Source of the DNA: Amphritea atlantica
Lineage (GTDB): Bacteria > Pseudomonadota > Gammaproteobacteria > Pseudomonadales > Balneatricaceae
Assembly (NCBI RefSeq): GCF_018860855.1
Contig: NZ_JAHKQE010000004.1
Location: 62,001 to 126,000, forward strand
Direction: 5' to 3'
DNA length: 64,000 nt
Shown here: positions 7,986 to 16,312 of the stretch, piece after piece
Layout of the letters: every line of letters starts with the position of its first letter
Numbering within the stretch: position 1 is the first letter of the stretch
Notes under the pieces: model-generated
Databases searched by the model: none
What the model was told of the DNA's origin: nothing
The model's input: the letters and a program-made list of their open reading frames with translations, nothing else
Position numbers and translations under genes: made by a program

Positions 7986-9902
7986 ATGCAGAAACAGACT
8001 ACAACAATAAACGAACCTTTTACCCCTTCGTTTCCGATCAAATGTTTGGCCGATATTGAGCAACTGGAACAGACTCCGCTGGAGCAGGCGTTGCCCGTGC
8101 GCAGCACCTATGAAATTATGCGAAATTCGGCGCACGCGTTTGGAGAGCGAAATGCACTCACTTTCCTGCGCACCACCAACCTATCTGAGGAACCTATTCG
8201 TTGGACATACAACGAATTATTAGCGGGTATTAACCAGACGGCCAACCTTCTGCATGAGCTTGGGGTAAAACCTGACGATGCGGTAGCTGTGATGTTACCG
8301 GGCTGTTTAGAGTATCACTTAGCATTGTGGGGCGGTGAAGCGGCTGGGATTGTGCAGCCTTTGAATCCGCTGTTGAACGATGAAAAGTTGATCTCGCTGA
8401 TGAATGCGGGGCGTGCCAAGGTGTTGATTGCCTATGGTAATGATGACGATAGTGGGATTTGGTCGAAAGCGATGCGTATATGCAACCAAGTGCCCACATT
8501 GACTCATGTGCTACGTGTTGCCCCGCATGATGAAGCCGCGTTGCCGTCTGATCTACCCAACAATGTGATTGATTTTAGCACCGCCCGGGCTGGACAGCCC
8601 ACGGATCATCTTGTCAGCGGGCGACTTATCGAAGCGGATGATATTGCCGCGTATTTTCATACCGGTGGTACAACTGGCGCGCCTAAGCTTGCACGCCATT
8701 CACATGGCGCGCAGGTTTTTACCGCTTGGGCCAGTGTTAAATTTCAGGGTAGTACATCGCAAGATATCGTTATCAATGGTTTTCCATTGTTTCATGTGGC
8801 AGGTGTCTTACCTGGAGCGCTAACGGCGCTTGCATGTGGCATGGAGACAATTATTCCGACCACGGCACTGTATCGTAATCGAGATGTGATCACTGATTTT
8901 TGGCGCTTAGTGGAAGCCCATCGGGTTACGGTTTTATCTGCCGTACCAACGGTGCTAGCGGCACTAGCCAATGTGCCACTCGATGGGGCTGACATCTCAT
9001 CACTTAAATACTGTCGTACCGGTGCGGCACCACTTTCTCCTGAGTTAACTGAACGCTTCGAGCGGTTATTTGGTTTGCATGCCCACGAGAGCTTGGGGAT
9101 GACGGAGATGGCAGGTATTTCAGCGATTACTCCTCCCGGCGTTGTGGCGCCGACCGGTTGCGTTGGATTTAGACTACCCTATGCTCAGTTACGTATTGTG
9201 GCTCTGGATAGCGAAGGCGGTGCAAGTGACAACGATATGCCGTTGGGTGAGCAAGGTATGGTGTTGTTTAAATCACCTAATCTATTCTCAGGTTTTCTTG
9301 ATACACAGTCGACGAGTCACGCGTTTACCGATGATGGTTGGTTGGCGACCGGAGATCTGGGCTGGCTCGATGATCAAGGCCGACTACATCTGAGTGGCCG
9401 TTCTAAGGATTTAATTATTCGCAGTGGTCATAACATTGATCCTAAAGAGATTGAAGATGCGGTTTCTGCTCATCCTGCCGTGCAGTTTGCTGCTGCTGTC
9501 GGTGCGCCGGATGCCTATGCGGGTGAACTGCCGGTGGTTTTCGTAACGCTGATTGATGGTGCCAGTGCGACTGAAGAAGAATTGCTGGCGTTCACCGCGG
9601 CTGGGGTTGATGAGCCGCCGGCGAGACCGAAAAAACTACTAGTGATCGATGCAATGCCGATGACCAATGTCGGCAAAATTTACAAACCTCGTTTACGCGC
9701 GCTAGCGGCGGAAGCGGTGGTTCGTGACATGGTTGAGGTGATGTGTTTAGAGCATGGGCTGACGATGAGACCGAAGATTGAAATCGAGCAGGATCAGCGA
9801 GTGCTGGTGTTGCTGCATCATGTAGATCTTGAAGGGATACGGCAGCGGCTGCAAGAGGTACTGGCACCGCTACCCTTTATCACGCAATTAGTCAGTCACT
9901 GA
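7986..9902 (+). CDS. Acyl-CoA synthetase (AMP-forming, ANL superfamily)
   Basis: A 638-residue ATP-dependent acyl-CoA ligase. The ATG at 7986 follows GGAGAGAAG at good spacing; an earlier in-frame start at 7962 lacks this. The A3 phosphate loop is HTGGTTGAPKL, the A5 motif is SLGMTEMAG, the A7 aspartate is in TGDLGWLD, the hinge is GRSKDLIIRSG, and the A10 catalytic lysine is in NVGKIYKPRLR. About 60 residues follow A10, longer than in many ligases, matching a subgroup usually annotated only as AMP-binding domain protein. It should activate the acid imported by the TRAP/porin system for the dehydrogenases upstream; the carboxylic acid substrate is unknown. Confidence 0.92.
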   Translation: MQKQTTTINEPFTPSFPIKCLADIEQLEQTPLEQALPVRSTYEIMRNSAHAFGERNALTFLRTTNLSEEPIRWTYNELLAGINQTANLLHELGVKPDDAVAVMLPGCLEYHLALWGGEAAGIVQPLNPLLNDEKLISLMNAGRAKVLIAYGNDDDSGIWSKAMRICNQVPTLTHVLRVAPHDEAALPSDLPNNVIDFSTARAGQPTDHLVSGRLIEADDIAAYFHTGGTTGAPKLARHSHGAQVFTAWASVKFQGSTSQDIVINGFPLFHVAGVLPGALTALACGMETIIPTTALYRNRDVITDFWRLVEAHRVTVLSAVPTVLAALANVPLDGADISSLKYCRTGAAPLSPELTERFERLFGLHAHESLGMTEMAGISAITPPGVVAPTGCVGFRLPYAQLRIVALDSEGGASDNDMPLGEQGMVLFKSPNLFSGFLDTQSTSHAFTDDGWLATGDLGWLDDQGRLHLSGRSKDLIIRSGHNIDPKEIEDAVSAHPAVQFAAAVGAPDAYAGELPVVFVTLIDGASATEEELLAFTAAGVDEPPARPKKLLVIDAMPMTNVGKIYKPRLRALAAEAVVRDMVEVMCLEHGLTMRPKIEIEQDQRVLVLLHHVDLEGIRQRLQEVLAPLPFITQLVSH

Positions 9903-10134
9903 GGCTAGGTCAACGCTATAACCAGCAGGGTGCTTATGATAAGTATCCTGCTGTGCTGACTGAGACATACGCTCGCATATGGCGGACGTGACGGCAGAAT
10001 AAGTACGCCGTTAGATCGATACTGAATTGATGGCTAGGTTGGCATAATATTAAAACTTAATTCCGCCAAGCAGAACCATGTACTTTTGTGATTTTCTCTT
10101 AATACGTACTCTATCTGTGCCTATAAAGGGAGAG
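9903..10134 (+). other. Intergenic region with a hairpin after the acyl-CoA synthetase
   Basis: The stretch between the synthetase and the small ORF has one good hairpin at 9923-9953: CAGCAGG pairs with CCTGCTG, with an inner CTTAT-G-ATAAG stem. No T run follows, so it may be a Rho-dependent end or an mRNA-stabilising structure. Nothing else was recognised. Confidence 0.5.
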
Positions 10135-10140
10135 ATGATT

Positions 10141-10224
10141 ATGAGCGCGGCGGAAACGAAAGTGGTTATTACCCCTGTTTATGCTGTAATTACCGCTATT
10201 ATCACGATTTTAACCCAAAAATAA
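10141..10224 (+). CDS. Possible 27-residue membrane peptide
   Basis: A small open frame preceded by AGGGAGAG at good spacing (in-frame ATG also at 10135). The peptide starts MSAAETK and continues with about 18 hydrophobic residues (VVITPVYAVITAIITIL) and a short TQK tail, enough for one transmembrane helix. It lies 160 bp before the TRAP transporter operon and after the acyl-CoA synthetase, on the same strand. I do not recognise a family. The strong ribosome site and the single clean helix are the only evidence that it is real; it could be a chance frame. Confidence 0.4.
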   Translation: MSAAETKVVITPVYAVITAIITILTQK

Positions 10225-10322
10225 CATTGTGTAGACGTTAGGTGTAAAGCAAATAAAAGCGATTGTATAAATGAATACGATGGTCTTGATTTTTGCTTTT
10301 AATAGTGTAAATTGGTACTACG

Positions 10323-10337
10323 TTTCGCACAGCGAAA
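10323..10337. promoter_or_regulatory. Palindromic operator TTTCGC-ACA-GCGAAA
   Basis: A perfect 6-bp inverted repeat with a 3-bp spacer, 46 bp before the DctP start codon. It has the same half-sites as the sites at 1946 and 15973. Its position close to the start suggests control of the TRAP operon by the same unknown regulator. Confidence 0.7.
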
Positions 10338-10383
10338 ATAATCAAAATAAGCAAAGCTTAGACCGAACCGTAAGGAATTGAGA

Positions 10384-11436
10384 ATGAATCTAATAAAAAA
10401 GATGGCACTTGTCAGCACTATAACGGCAGTGAGTTTAACTGCTGTGCCAGTATTCGCCTCCACAGTACTCACCTTTGGCGAACCAGGTCCAAACCGTGGC
10501 CAGCGGGCGGTGGATACCCAGTGGTTTGCAGACCAAGTTGAGTTACGCTCGGGTGGTGATTTAAAGATCAATATTCAATGGGGTGGGGCACTTTTCAAGA
10601 CGAAAGCCGCGCGTCAGTCAATCGCGACCGGTGTCGCCGATATGGGCACGATTATTCAGGGTTATTTTCCTCGTGAGTTAGTATCTTACACCATTGGTGA
10701 TATGCCCTTTGTCAATCAGGACGCTTGGGTCGGAACTCGGGCACTGAGTGAGCATATGAGTGATCCTGCTATCAAGGCTCAGTTAGCCGATCAGAACCTT
10801 ACTTTCGTGGCACCGCACAGCGCCGGTAAGGTTGTCGTTGTATGTAAAGGCGATCCTATACGCACGCTGGATGATATTAAAGATAAGAACGTTCGTGGTA
10901 TCTCTGCTTACGGTAAAGGTTTTGGTGATATAGGGGCCAACTTAGTCAACATGAGTATCTATAAAGCTTACCAAGGGCTGGATACGGGATTGATTGATTG
11001 TACGCAAAGTTATTTAGCGCCATCGGCTGCACTGAAACATTATGAAGTTAGCGACAACGTGACCAAAGTTAATTGGGGTCTGTTTGCTGGTTTGGGTATG
11101 TTTATTAATTCAGACTCCTATGAGCGTTTAAGCACATCTCAGAAAGAGGTGCTGGATGAAGTGGCTGCCGACTATGTTGATCATATTTCTAAAAGCGCTA
11201 TAGAAGGTGAGATTACCGGTGAAAAAGCATTGAAAGATGCCGGTTTGGAGTTCTATACCCTGTCTGCTGAAGATTCCGAAAAGCTTTCAAAAGTCGGTGA
11301 ACCTTACATTGTTCAGTGGGCCAAGCGTGCGACTCAAAGCGGTTTAGATGGTGATGCGATGGTAAGCCGTTATCGCGGTTTGCTGGAAAAATATACTCAG
11401 GAACTCAATGAAAAGGGCTATCCTTGGGCTCGCTAA
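10384..11436 (+). CDS. TRAP transporter substrate-binding protein (DctP family)
   Basis: A 350-residue periplasmic binding protein. The ATG at 10384 follows AAGGA; the signal peptide is clear, with MNLIKK followed by a hydrophobic stretch ending VPVFA before STVLTFG. The DctP fold is shown by GVADMGTIIQGYFPRE (residues ~85-100) and the C-terminal helix TSQKEVLDEVA. It captures an organic acid, probably a carboxylate, and delivers it to the DctQ-DctM permease encoded immediately downstream. Its own upstream palindrome links it to the acyl-CoA oxidation operon. The central ligand-binding part is unusual enough that no specific ligand can be named. Confidence 0.92.
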   Translation: MNLIKKMALVSTITAVSLTAVPVFASTVLTFGEPGPNRGQRAVDTQWFADQVELRSGGDLKINIQWGGALFKTKAARQSIATGVADMGTIIQGYFPRELVSYTIGDMPFVNQDAWVGTRALSEHMSDPAIKAQLADQNLTFVAPHSAGKVVVVCKGDPIRTLDDIKDKNVRGISAYGKGFGDIGANLVNMSIYKAYQGLDTGLIDCTQSYLAPSAALKHYEVSDNVTKVNWGLFAGLGMFINSDSYERLSTSQKEVLDEVAADYVDHISKSAIEGEITGEKALKDAGLEFYTLSAEDSEKLSKVGEPYIVQWAKRATQSGLDGDAMVSRYRGLLEKYTQELNEKGYPWAR

Positions 11437-11561
11437 GGTATTAATTTCTTGCGTTTTTTTGGAAGAACTAGGGATGGTTCTTGCTTAACCAATGATGGTA
11501 TTCAGGCTGAATACTGTTGGTCGTCAGGTTCATAGCTATTTGGATAGTAGAGGTAACTGTG

Positions 11562-12092
11562 ATGCTTAAAAAATTAGAACTAGGCGCATTGGCCATTGCT
11601 GGGGCGTGTATTGTTGCCCTCGGTTTGTTGATAACCACCACGGTTATCTTGCGGACGTTTTCTGGCGCAGGCGTTTCCGACGATGTGACCATTGTTAGTG
11701 AGTTAATGGTAGGCGCTATCTTTTTGCCCCTTGCTTATGTGACCGCTAACTATAGTCACATCACGATTGATTTTCTTTTTAACTGGATGAATGAGCGTGT
11801 AAAGCTTTGGACTCTGGCCATTGGTTCTACTCTCAGTCTTGTTATTTTGCTGCCGATGGCGGTAGCTGGGTGGAACGAATTTGCGCATGCCGTAGAGGCG
11901 GGCAGTTATTTTTGGGGTGATTTGGATTTACCAAAATGGCCAGGACGCTTTATCTTTTTCCTCGGCGCACTGTTGTTTGTTGTGCGTTTGAGCATCGTGT
12001 GTATCGCAGACCTTTTAGCGGCGATCCGAGCCGATGCCGATTATCTAGTGAAACGCACCGGTGCTGTTCACGACACCATTGAAGAGAGCTGA
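11562..12092 (+). CDS. TRAP transporter small permease subunit (DctQ family)
   Basis: A 176-residue protein with four predicted membrane helices, the usual DctQ topology. The ATG at 11562 follows TAGAGG and starts MLKKLELGALAIAG; an upstream in-frame start at 11517 would add an unsupported extension. The conserved DctQ segment is seen in ELMVGAIFLPLAYVTANYSHITIDFL. It pairs with DctM (starting 3 bp downstream) in the cytoplasmic membrane and is required for sodium-driven uptake with the DctP protein. Confidence 0.9.
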   Translation: MLKKLELGALAIAGACIVALGLLITTTVILRTFSGAGVSDDVTIVSELMVGAIFLPLAYVTANYSHITIDFLFNWMNERVKLWTLAIGSTLSLVILLPMAVAGWNEFAHAVEAGSYFWGDLDLPKWPGRFIFFLGALLFVVRLSIVCIADLLAAIRADADYLVKRTGAVHDTIEES

Positions 12093-12095
12093 TTC

Positions 12096-13436
12096 ATGGA
12101 TCCATTAACGTTAGGTCTTATCGGATTCGGTTGTGCGCTAGTCATGTTGGCGATTCGGATTCCTATCGCCTTCACACTTGCAGGCGTTTCAACTGCTTTT
12201 GTTTTTATTATTTTTGCTACGCGCTCCGGCGGCTTTGATGTCGAACGCGCCATAGCGCCAACCCTATCAATGGTATTTGCTAATACCTTTGATCTGGTGC
12301 ACTCCTATGATCTAAGTATGATTCCACTGTTTGTCTTATTAGGGCATGTGGCTTATCACACCGGCATGACAACCGACATTTATCATGCGGCCCGTATTTG
12401 GCTGATGAAGGTTCCTGGTGGTGTCGCCATGGCGTCGGTATTTGGTTGTGGTGGTTTTTCTGCGATCACCGGTTCGAGTATCGCTTGTGCATCCGCAATG
12501 GGTAAAATTTGTTGTCCTGAGATGCTGCGGGCGGGTTACGACCAACGCTTGGCGACCTCGACAGTTGCCGTCGGTGGAACCCTAGGCTCATTGATTCCGC
12601 CAAGTGTGCTTTTCATTATTTACGGTATCTTTACCGAAATGTCGATTAACCGTCTCTTCTTGGCCGGTGTTATTCCAGGATTACTTTCTCTGGCTGGCTT
12701 TTTGGTGGTTATCTATATTTGGGTTAAACGTAACCCTGAAGCGGCGCCTGTTCCAGATGTGCAACTCGTCAAGGGTGATCGTCGTAAAGCGGCTATAAAA
12801 TGTTGGCCCGCCCTGACTTTGTTTGGGATTATCATTGGCGGAATCTACGGCGGTATCTTTACCGCAACAGAAGCCGCCGCGATCAGTGCGTTTGTTGCCG
12901 TGCTGGTGGGTGTTTTACAAAAGAAACTGAATTGGAAACAGTTCGTTCAATCGGTAAAAGAAACCTGTACCCAGACTACCTCGATCTTTTTTATCGCCGC
13001 GGGCGCTAAAATCTTTGTCGGCTTTGTTGCCTTAACTGGCATGGCTCCTGCGCTGGTGGATATTGTCGAGTCTGCGGATGTGTCACTGTGGTTGTTGCTA
13101 GTCATGATCGCCGGTGTCTATCTGCTGTTAGGTATGTTCCTCGATCCACTGGGTATTTTAGTACTGACGCTACCGTTCCTAATCCCAATGGTAGAAGGTT
13201 ATGGACTGGATCTCGTTTGGTTTGGTGTTGTCGTGATTAAACTGCTCGAAATCAGTTTAATAACACCGCCTGTGGGGCTTAACGTGTTTGTGATCGCCAG
13301 TGTCACCACCCCAGCAGTGAAGGTGTATGACATCTTTATGGGCGTATTGCGCTTCTTGGTCATGGATATCATGGTTCTTATTGCGCTGATTGCGTTCCCT
13401 ATATTGTCCCTGCTGCTGCCCACCACGATGTTTTAG
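12096..13436 (+). CDS. TRAP transporter large permease subunit (DctM family)
   Basis: A 446-residue polytopic membrane protein of normal DctM size. Typical segments are MIPLFVLLGHVAYHTGM, the FGCGGFSAITGSS loop, AVGGTLGSLIPPSVLFIIYG, GGIFTATEAAAISAFVA, and EISLITPPVGLNVFVI near the C-terminus; the last two are ion and substrate pathway signatures. It is the sodium-coupled channel of the transporter. A strong terminator follows at 13484-13518, ending the DctPQM operon. Confidence 0.95.
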   Translation: MDPLTLGLIGFGCALVMLAIRIPIAFTLAGVSTAFVFIIFATRSGGFDVERAIAPTLSMVFANTFDLVHSYDLSMIPLFVLLGHVAYHTGMTTDIYHAARIWLMKVPGGVAMASVFGCGGFSAITGSSIACASAMGKICCPEMLRAGYDQRLATSTVAVGGTLGSLIPPSVLFIIYGIFTEMSINRLFLAGVIPGLLSLAGFLVVIYIWVKRNPEAAPVPDVQLVKGDRRKAAIKCWPALTLFGIIIGGIYGGIFTATEAAAISAFVAVLVGVLQKKLNWKQFVQSVKETCTQTTSIFFIAAGAKIFVGFVALTGMAPALVDIVESADVSLWLLLVMIAGVYLLLGMFLDPLGILVLTLPFLIPMVEGYGLDLVWFGVVVIKLLEISLITPPVGLNVFVIASVTTPAVKVYDIFMGVLRFLVMDIMVLIALIAFPILSLLLPTTMF

Positions 13437-13483
13437 CACGTCGGTTTTGTCATCTCCGCCCGTCTTTTGACATTGGGCATTCA

Positions 13484-13518
13484 GCGTCTCTTAATATGAT
13501 TAAGAGGCGCTTTTTTTT
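13484..13518 (+). terminator. Rho-independent terminator after the first TRAP operon
   Basis: GCGTCTCTTAAT and ATTAAGAGGCGC form a 12-bp stem with a single G-T pair and an ATG loop, followed by eight T residues. This is the clearest terminator in the window and sits 48 bp after the DctM stop codon. Confidence 0.9.
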
Positions 13519-13603
13519 GGGAGCCTGGCAGTGATAAAACCACGCTTCCCTGTAGCGAGCAGCGCCCCATTGTGATTAACCTTGGTTAGGATAACCAACC
13601 TAT

Positions 13604-13628
13604 TTCGGCGTGAGGGCACGCCTCCTAC
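13604..13628. repeat. REP-like hairpin element
   Basis: GGCGTG-AGGG-CACGCC (13607-13622) is a perfect 6-bp hairpin flanked by TCCTACA. On the other strand it reads TGTAGGAGGCGTGCCC, the usual head of short extragenic palindromes in gammaproteobacteria. Only one convincing copy is in this window, so repetition in the genome is inferred. Confidence 0.5.
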
Positions 13629-13797
13629 AACAAACATCACTTTCGTGGAAAGATATAACACTGTAGTGGCATAGTGAATTTGGCCACCTAATTAGAGATG
13701 CTACTACAGGTAGAGCTAACAAGTACTGCAGTCGGCTAAATTACTTACTGCACTCCTAATTTAGCAGTGAGCGTGGCGTTAAATTGCTCAAGCGAAT

Positions 13798-14067
13798 TCA
13801 GAGGTCTTCGTAGTGGCCTCCGATGGCAAAAATATATATTGAATGATCGTCAAATTTATAAATTAATCTATCTTTTTGCGACATTCTCTTCGACCAAAAT
13901 CCTGTTAAATTATGCCGTAACTGTTCAGGTTTACCTATTCCTTGGTTTGGGTCCCCTCGGAGCATTTCTTTTAGTAATTTGCATAGGGTTTTGTGTAGCT
14001 TCTTATCTTTTTCTCTAAGCGCTTCGTAGGTTTCCCACGTATTCCCTTCAAATACCAGTGATCTCAT
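13798..14067 (-). CDS. yoeB: YoeB-family mRNA interferase toxin
   Basis: An 89-residue toxin of the RelE/YoeB superfamily that cleaves mRNA at the ribosome. All known E. coli YoeB catalytic positions have counterparts: Glu48 (in GIGKPEQL), Arg67 (QKDRLIY), His85 and Tyr86 (GGHYED). The gene overlaps the 3' end of the yefM antitoxin gene by 20 bp, so translation is coupled and the antitoxin is made first. The pair lies at the left edge of the decayed mobile region, a usual place for plasmid- or island-derived toxin-antitoxin systems. It looks intact. Confidence 0.95.
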   Translation of the reverse strand: MRSLVFEGNTWETYEALREKDKKLHKTLCKLLKEMLRGDPNQGIGKPEQLRHNLTGFWSKRMSQKDRLIYKFDDHSIYIFAIGGHYEDL

Positions 14068-14320
14068 TTAATTCCTCACCGGTTGGTGTGTAGCCGTTGC
14101 CCTTTTCGTGTGTTGCCACACCTTGGGCGATCTGCTTCATTAGGCTGTTATTTTGTAGTACGTAGAGGGTTTCCTGTTCTCTTTCCCAGTCTTCGGCGCT
14201 CATGACGACAAATGCCTCCCCGGCTCTACGTGTAACCTTTATAGGGGCGTGATCATTAACTACCTGTTCTACATAGGTTTTTAATTTATCTCTAAACTGG
14301 TTTACGCTTACTGTATCCAT
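14048..14320 (-). CDS. yefM: YefM-family antitoxin
   Basis: A 90-residue Phd/YefM protein. The start at 14320 (MDTVSVNQFRDKLK) follows GGTGA and fits the family; the frame extends further upstream to 14353, but that extension would run through the operator. The N-terminal DNA-binding half is recognisable from VSVNQFR...PIKVTRRAGEAFVVMSAEDW, and the C-terminal acidic part should wrap YoeB. It represses its own operon through the palindrome at 14331-14355 and neutralises the toxin. Confidence 0.94.
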   Translation of the reverse strand: MDTVSVNQFRDKLKTYVEQVVNDHAPIKVTRRAGEAFVVMSAEDWEREQETLYVLQNNSLMKQIAQGVATHEKGNGYTPTGEELNEITGI

Positions 14321-14330
14321 AATGTTCACC

Positions 14331-14355
14331 AAGTGTACGGTAGTTCGGTACAAGT
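14331..14355. promoter_or_regulatory. Probable YefM-YoeB operator
   Basis: TGTAC (14334-14338) and GTACA (14348-14352) form an inverted repeat directly upstream of yefM. E. coli YefM recognises repeats built on the core TGTACA, so this is a good candidate for the autoregulatory site. The spacing is read directly; the binding is inferred. Confidence 0.65.
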
Positions 14356-14702
14356 CTAGTCAATAAGCCTTAGCAAAGCAATTTACCGCATCTACACGGC
14401 GTTGTTTGTTTTATGCTATTGAGCTACGCTGGCAAAAATAATGCTACGGCGGTAATAGTATTATATGGAGTAAGCATGACCGAAGCCGTCTTTAGAGAGT
14501 TACTTCAGGCAGCATAGTTATGTCGCACTTCGGAGTTGGATTCGCGGATGAGTTTGATAAGTGCAGGTGAAGCAGAGAATAACGCTACAAATACTAGGAT
14601 TACAACCAGACTATTATGCTTAGCCTTGGTAATAAGGTAGAGAAGGGTATTGAGTTAGTGCTTTAGTGAATCGGAGTCATGCAGCCTCTCTAACGAAAGA
14701 AA
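14356..14702. other. Intergenic region, no supported gene
   Basis: About 350 bases between yefM and the porin terminator. A 13-codon frame (MTEAVFRELLQAA) follows GGAGTAAGC near 14475 but is too short to call. The sequence CATCTACACGGCGTTGTTTG near 14387 weakly resembles the ICE pseudogene at about 21315. Nothing else was recognised. Confidence 0.4.
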
Positions 14703-14736
14703 GAGCCACTATCCGGAAGGGGGCGGATAATGGCTC
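14703..14736 (-). terminator. Terminator for the porin gene
   Basis: GAGCCACTATCCG (14703-14715) and CGGATAATGGCTC (14724-14736) form a 13-bp stem with one G-T pair. On the minus strand it is followed by TTTCTTTC. It lies about 80 bp downstream of the porin stop codon; a second 11-bp hairpin (14776-14811) is between them. Confidence 0.75.
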
Positions 14737-14818
14737 TATCTACTAAGTCCTTAGCAGCCGTTAATCAATAGCGGCATGGTGTCTGATATGGACTCGTTAT
14801 TCAGACGCCATCGGGGGC

Positions 14819-15913
14819 TTAGAACAGGTAACGGGCAGAGAATTGAATACGATTCAAACCGTTATCGGAAGAACCATCCGCATATTCCAGATTGGTACGC
14901 TGTACTTCAGCGCCAAAACGTACTCGCTTATTAAGATCCCAAAGTACATTGGCATGCAGAGATTGAGTGCCGTCTAAGGTCGTTGCAGTGATAATATTAG
15001 CGTCCGCTTGAGTGGCAGAATACATCAACGTCGAACGTACATCTTTGTTCCAAAGGTGGCGGTAAGCTAGCGAAGCGCCAAAGGAATTAACGGTGTCAAA
15101 AGTACTGCCTGAACCTTCTGTTGCTGGGTGTATAAGGCCCATATAGCGACCCAAAGCACCCCCATTTAACTGCATCCGAATATCATCGGTTTTACCAATC
15201 TTAACTTTACTGGTTAAGCTGACAGCTGCTGCTGTTTCGGTGTCTCCAGTTGAACTTTTTAACTGACGAAGCATCATCGCCGCAGAGCCATGAAAGCCTT
15301 TGCTGTTATAGTCATATCGTGCGATAAGGTCAGGCATAGAGCCCGTGTCGGTGGTGCCTGTTTGTGGGTTTTCTGCCGCCAGCATTACTTTGCTGTTACC
15401 GAATGGCATCGTATAACGTACTTGAGCTTGTCGAACAAAAATGGTGCTTTTATGTTGGCCAAAGTCGATAATCTCACCTAAGTGAGCTAGATCCATGAAC
15501 GTTGTCCAAGTTTGGCCCATGAGAAGACCATCCATTTCACCATAGGCATGACGCAGACGCAGGCCGTGTGAGTTAGAAACGATTTCATTACCCCCACTAC
15601 CGTAAAAGTCCCCTTCAATATGTGTTTTTAGCGTTGAGCCATTGATCAATGTAGATGTTTTCAACCAGAAACGCGACTCACGTGCACTCATATCTAGGTT
15701 GTCATCATCATCACTATTGCCGTTTCTTAGATCAGATATCTTAACGATAGTACCGTTACCGGTATATTCAAAGTTATTGTAACTCGCGTCAAATTTGACA
15801 TACCCACCAATGTTGAAATCGGTATCACCTGCTTTGAATTCAGCAGCATAGAGTGACGAAGTAAGCGACGCAGCACTCATAGCTACAACTAGTAGGGATT
15901 TTCTTATTTTCAT
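14819..15913 (-). CDS. Outer-membrane porin, DcaP-like
   Basis: A 364-residue beta-barrel. The ATG at 15913 follows AGGA and gives a good signal peptide (MKIRKSLLVVAMSAASLTSSLYA-AEF); an upstream start at 15928 is less likely. After the signal come FNIGGYVKFDASYNN, and later ESRFWLKTSTLINGSTLKTHIEGDF and LRLRHAYGEMDGLLMGQTWTTFMD, segments typical of DcaP-type trimeric porins, named from the dicarboxylic acid locus of Acinetobacter. The protein ends with FSARYLF, a terminal aromatic needed for barrel assembly. The upstream palindrome matches that of the acyl-CoA dehydrogenase operon, suggesting it brings in the same acid substrate. It is transcribed toward the TRAP operon. Confidence 0.88.
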   Translation of the reverse strand: MKIRKSLLVVAMSAASLTSSLYAAEFKAGDTDFNIGGYVKFDASYNNFEYTGNGTIVKISDLRNGNSDDDDNLDMSARESRFWLKTSTLINGSTLKTHIEGDFYGSGGNEIVSNSHGLRLRHAYGEMDGLLMGQTWTTFMDLAHLGEIIDFGQHKSTIFVRQAQVRYTMPFGNSKVMLAAENPQTGTTDTGSMPDLIARYDYNSKGFHGSAAMMLRQLKSSTGDTETAAAVSLTSKVKIGKTDDIRMQLNGGALGRYMGLIHPATEGSGSTFDTVNSFGASLAYRHLWNKDVRSTLMYSATQADANIITATTLDGTQSLHANVLWDLNKRVRFGAEVQRTNLEYADGSSDNGLNRIQFSARYLF

Positions 15914-15972
15914 ACATATTCCTATCATCGATTAGAAAACCGATTTCAATTTGTTTTATTTTTAGAATATAG

Positions 15973-15987
15973 TTTCGCTAGGCGAAC
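15973..15987. promoter_or_regulatory. Palindromic operator TTTCGC-TAG-GCGAAC
   Basis: The same element as at 1946 and 10323, with the last base changed (GCGAAC). It is 60 bp before the porin start codon on the minus strand. The 18 bases ATAGTTTCGCTAGGCGAA are identical to the site before the acyl-CoA dehydrogenase. Confidence 0.7.
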
Positions 15988-16312
15988 TAGAGTGTATTTA
16001 TACAGAAACTAGGTATCGCATGCAATGCTATTGTTTTCATTTTTTGATGATTTTTGAGATATTGATTGATTATTGGCGGGTAAAGACTCTCGATAATTGG
16101 TTGCAATCGTGACGGGCACGGTGCTGTTCTTCGATGACGTAACGTCGGTCAGTCTAGAAGTCATAGCTCCGTTTTCGTTGAGTACCTTCGGCGATGAGTA
16201 TGGAGCTATTTAAGGTGCACATAGGGAGGGCATATGCTGCAGGAGTGATTCTGGTACTGATAAGTTAACGCGCAATGGGTAACAACTCTCTTATGAATTA
16301 ACTTGCTAGTAC
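15988..16312. other. Intergenic region between porin and IS6 remnant
   Basis: No gene is supported. An 8-bp inverted repeat, ATAGCTCC...GGAGCTAT, encloses about 30 bases near 16163-16210. The end of the IS6-family element should lie in or beyond this stretch, but no terminal inverted repeat was recognised. Confidence 0.4.

Noticed and set aside
14384-14440. Sequence around CATCTACACGGCGTTGTTTG resembles the ICE pseudogene segment near 21315
   Set aside because: The match is under 20 bp with several gaps; it may be chance and no direct repeat or att site could be shown.
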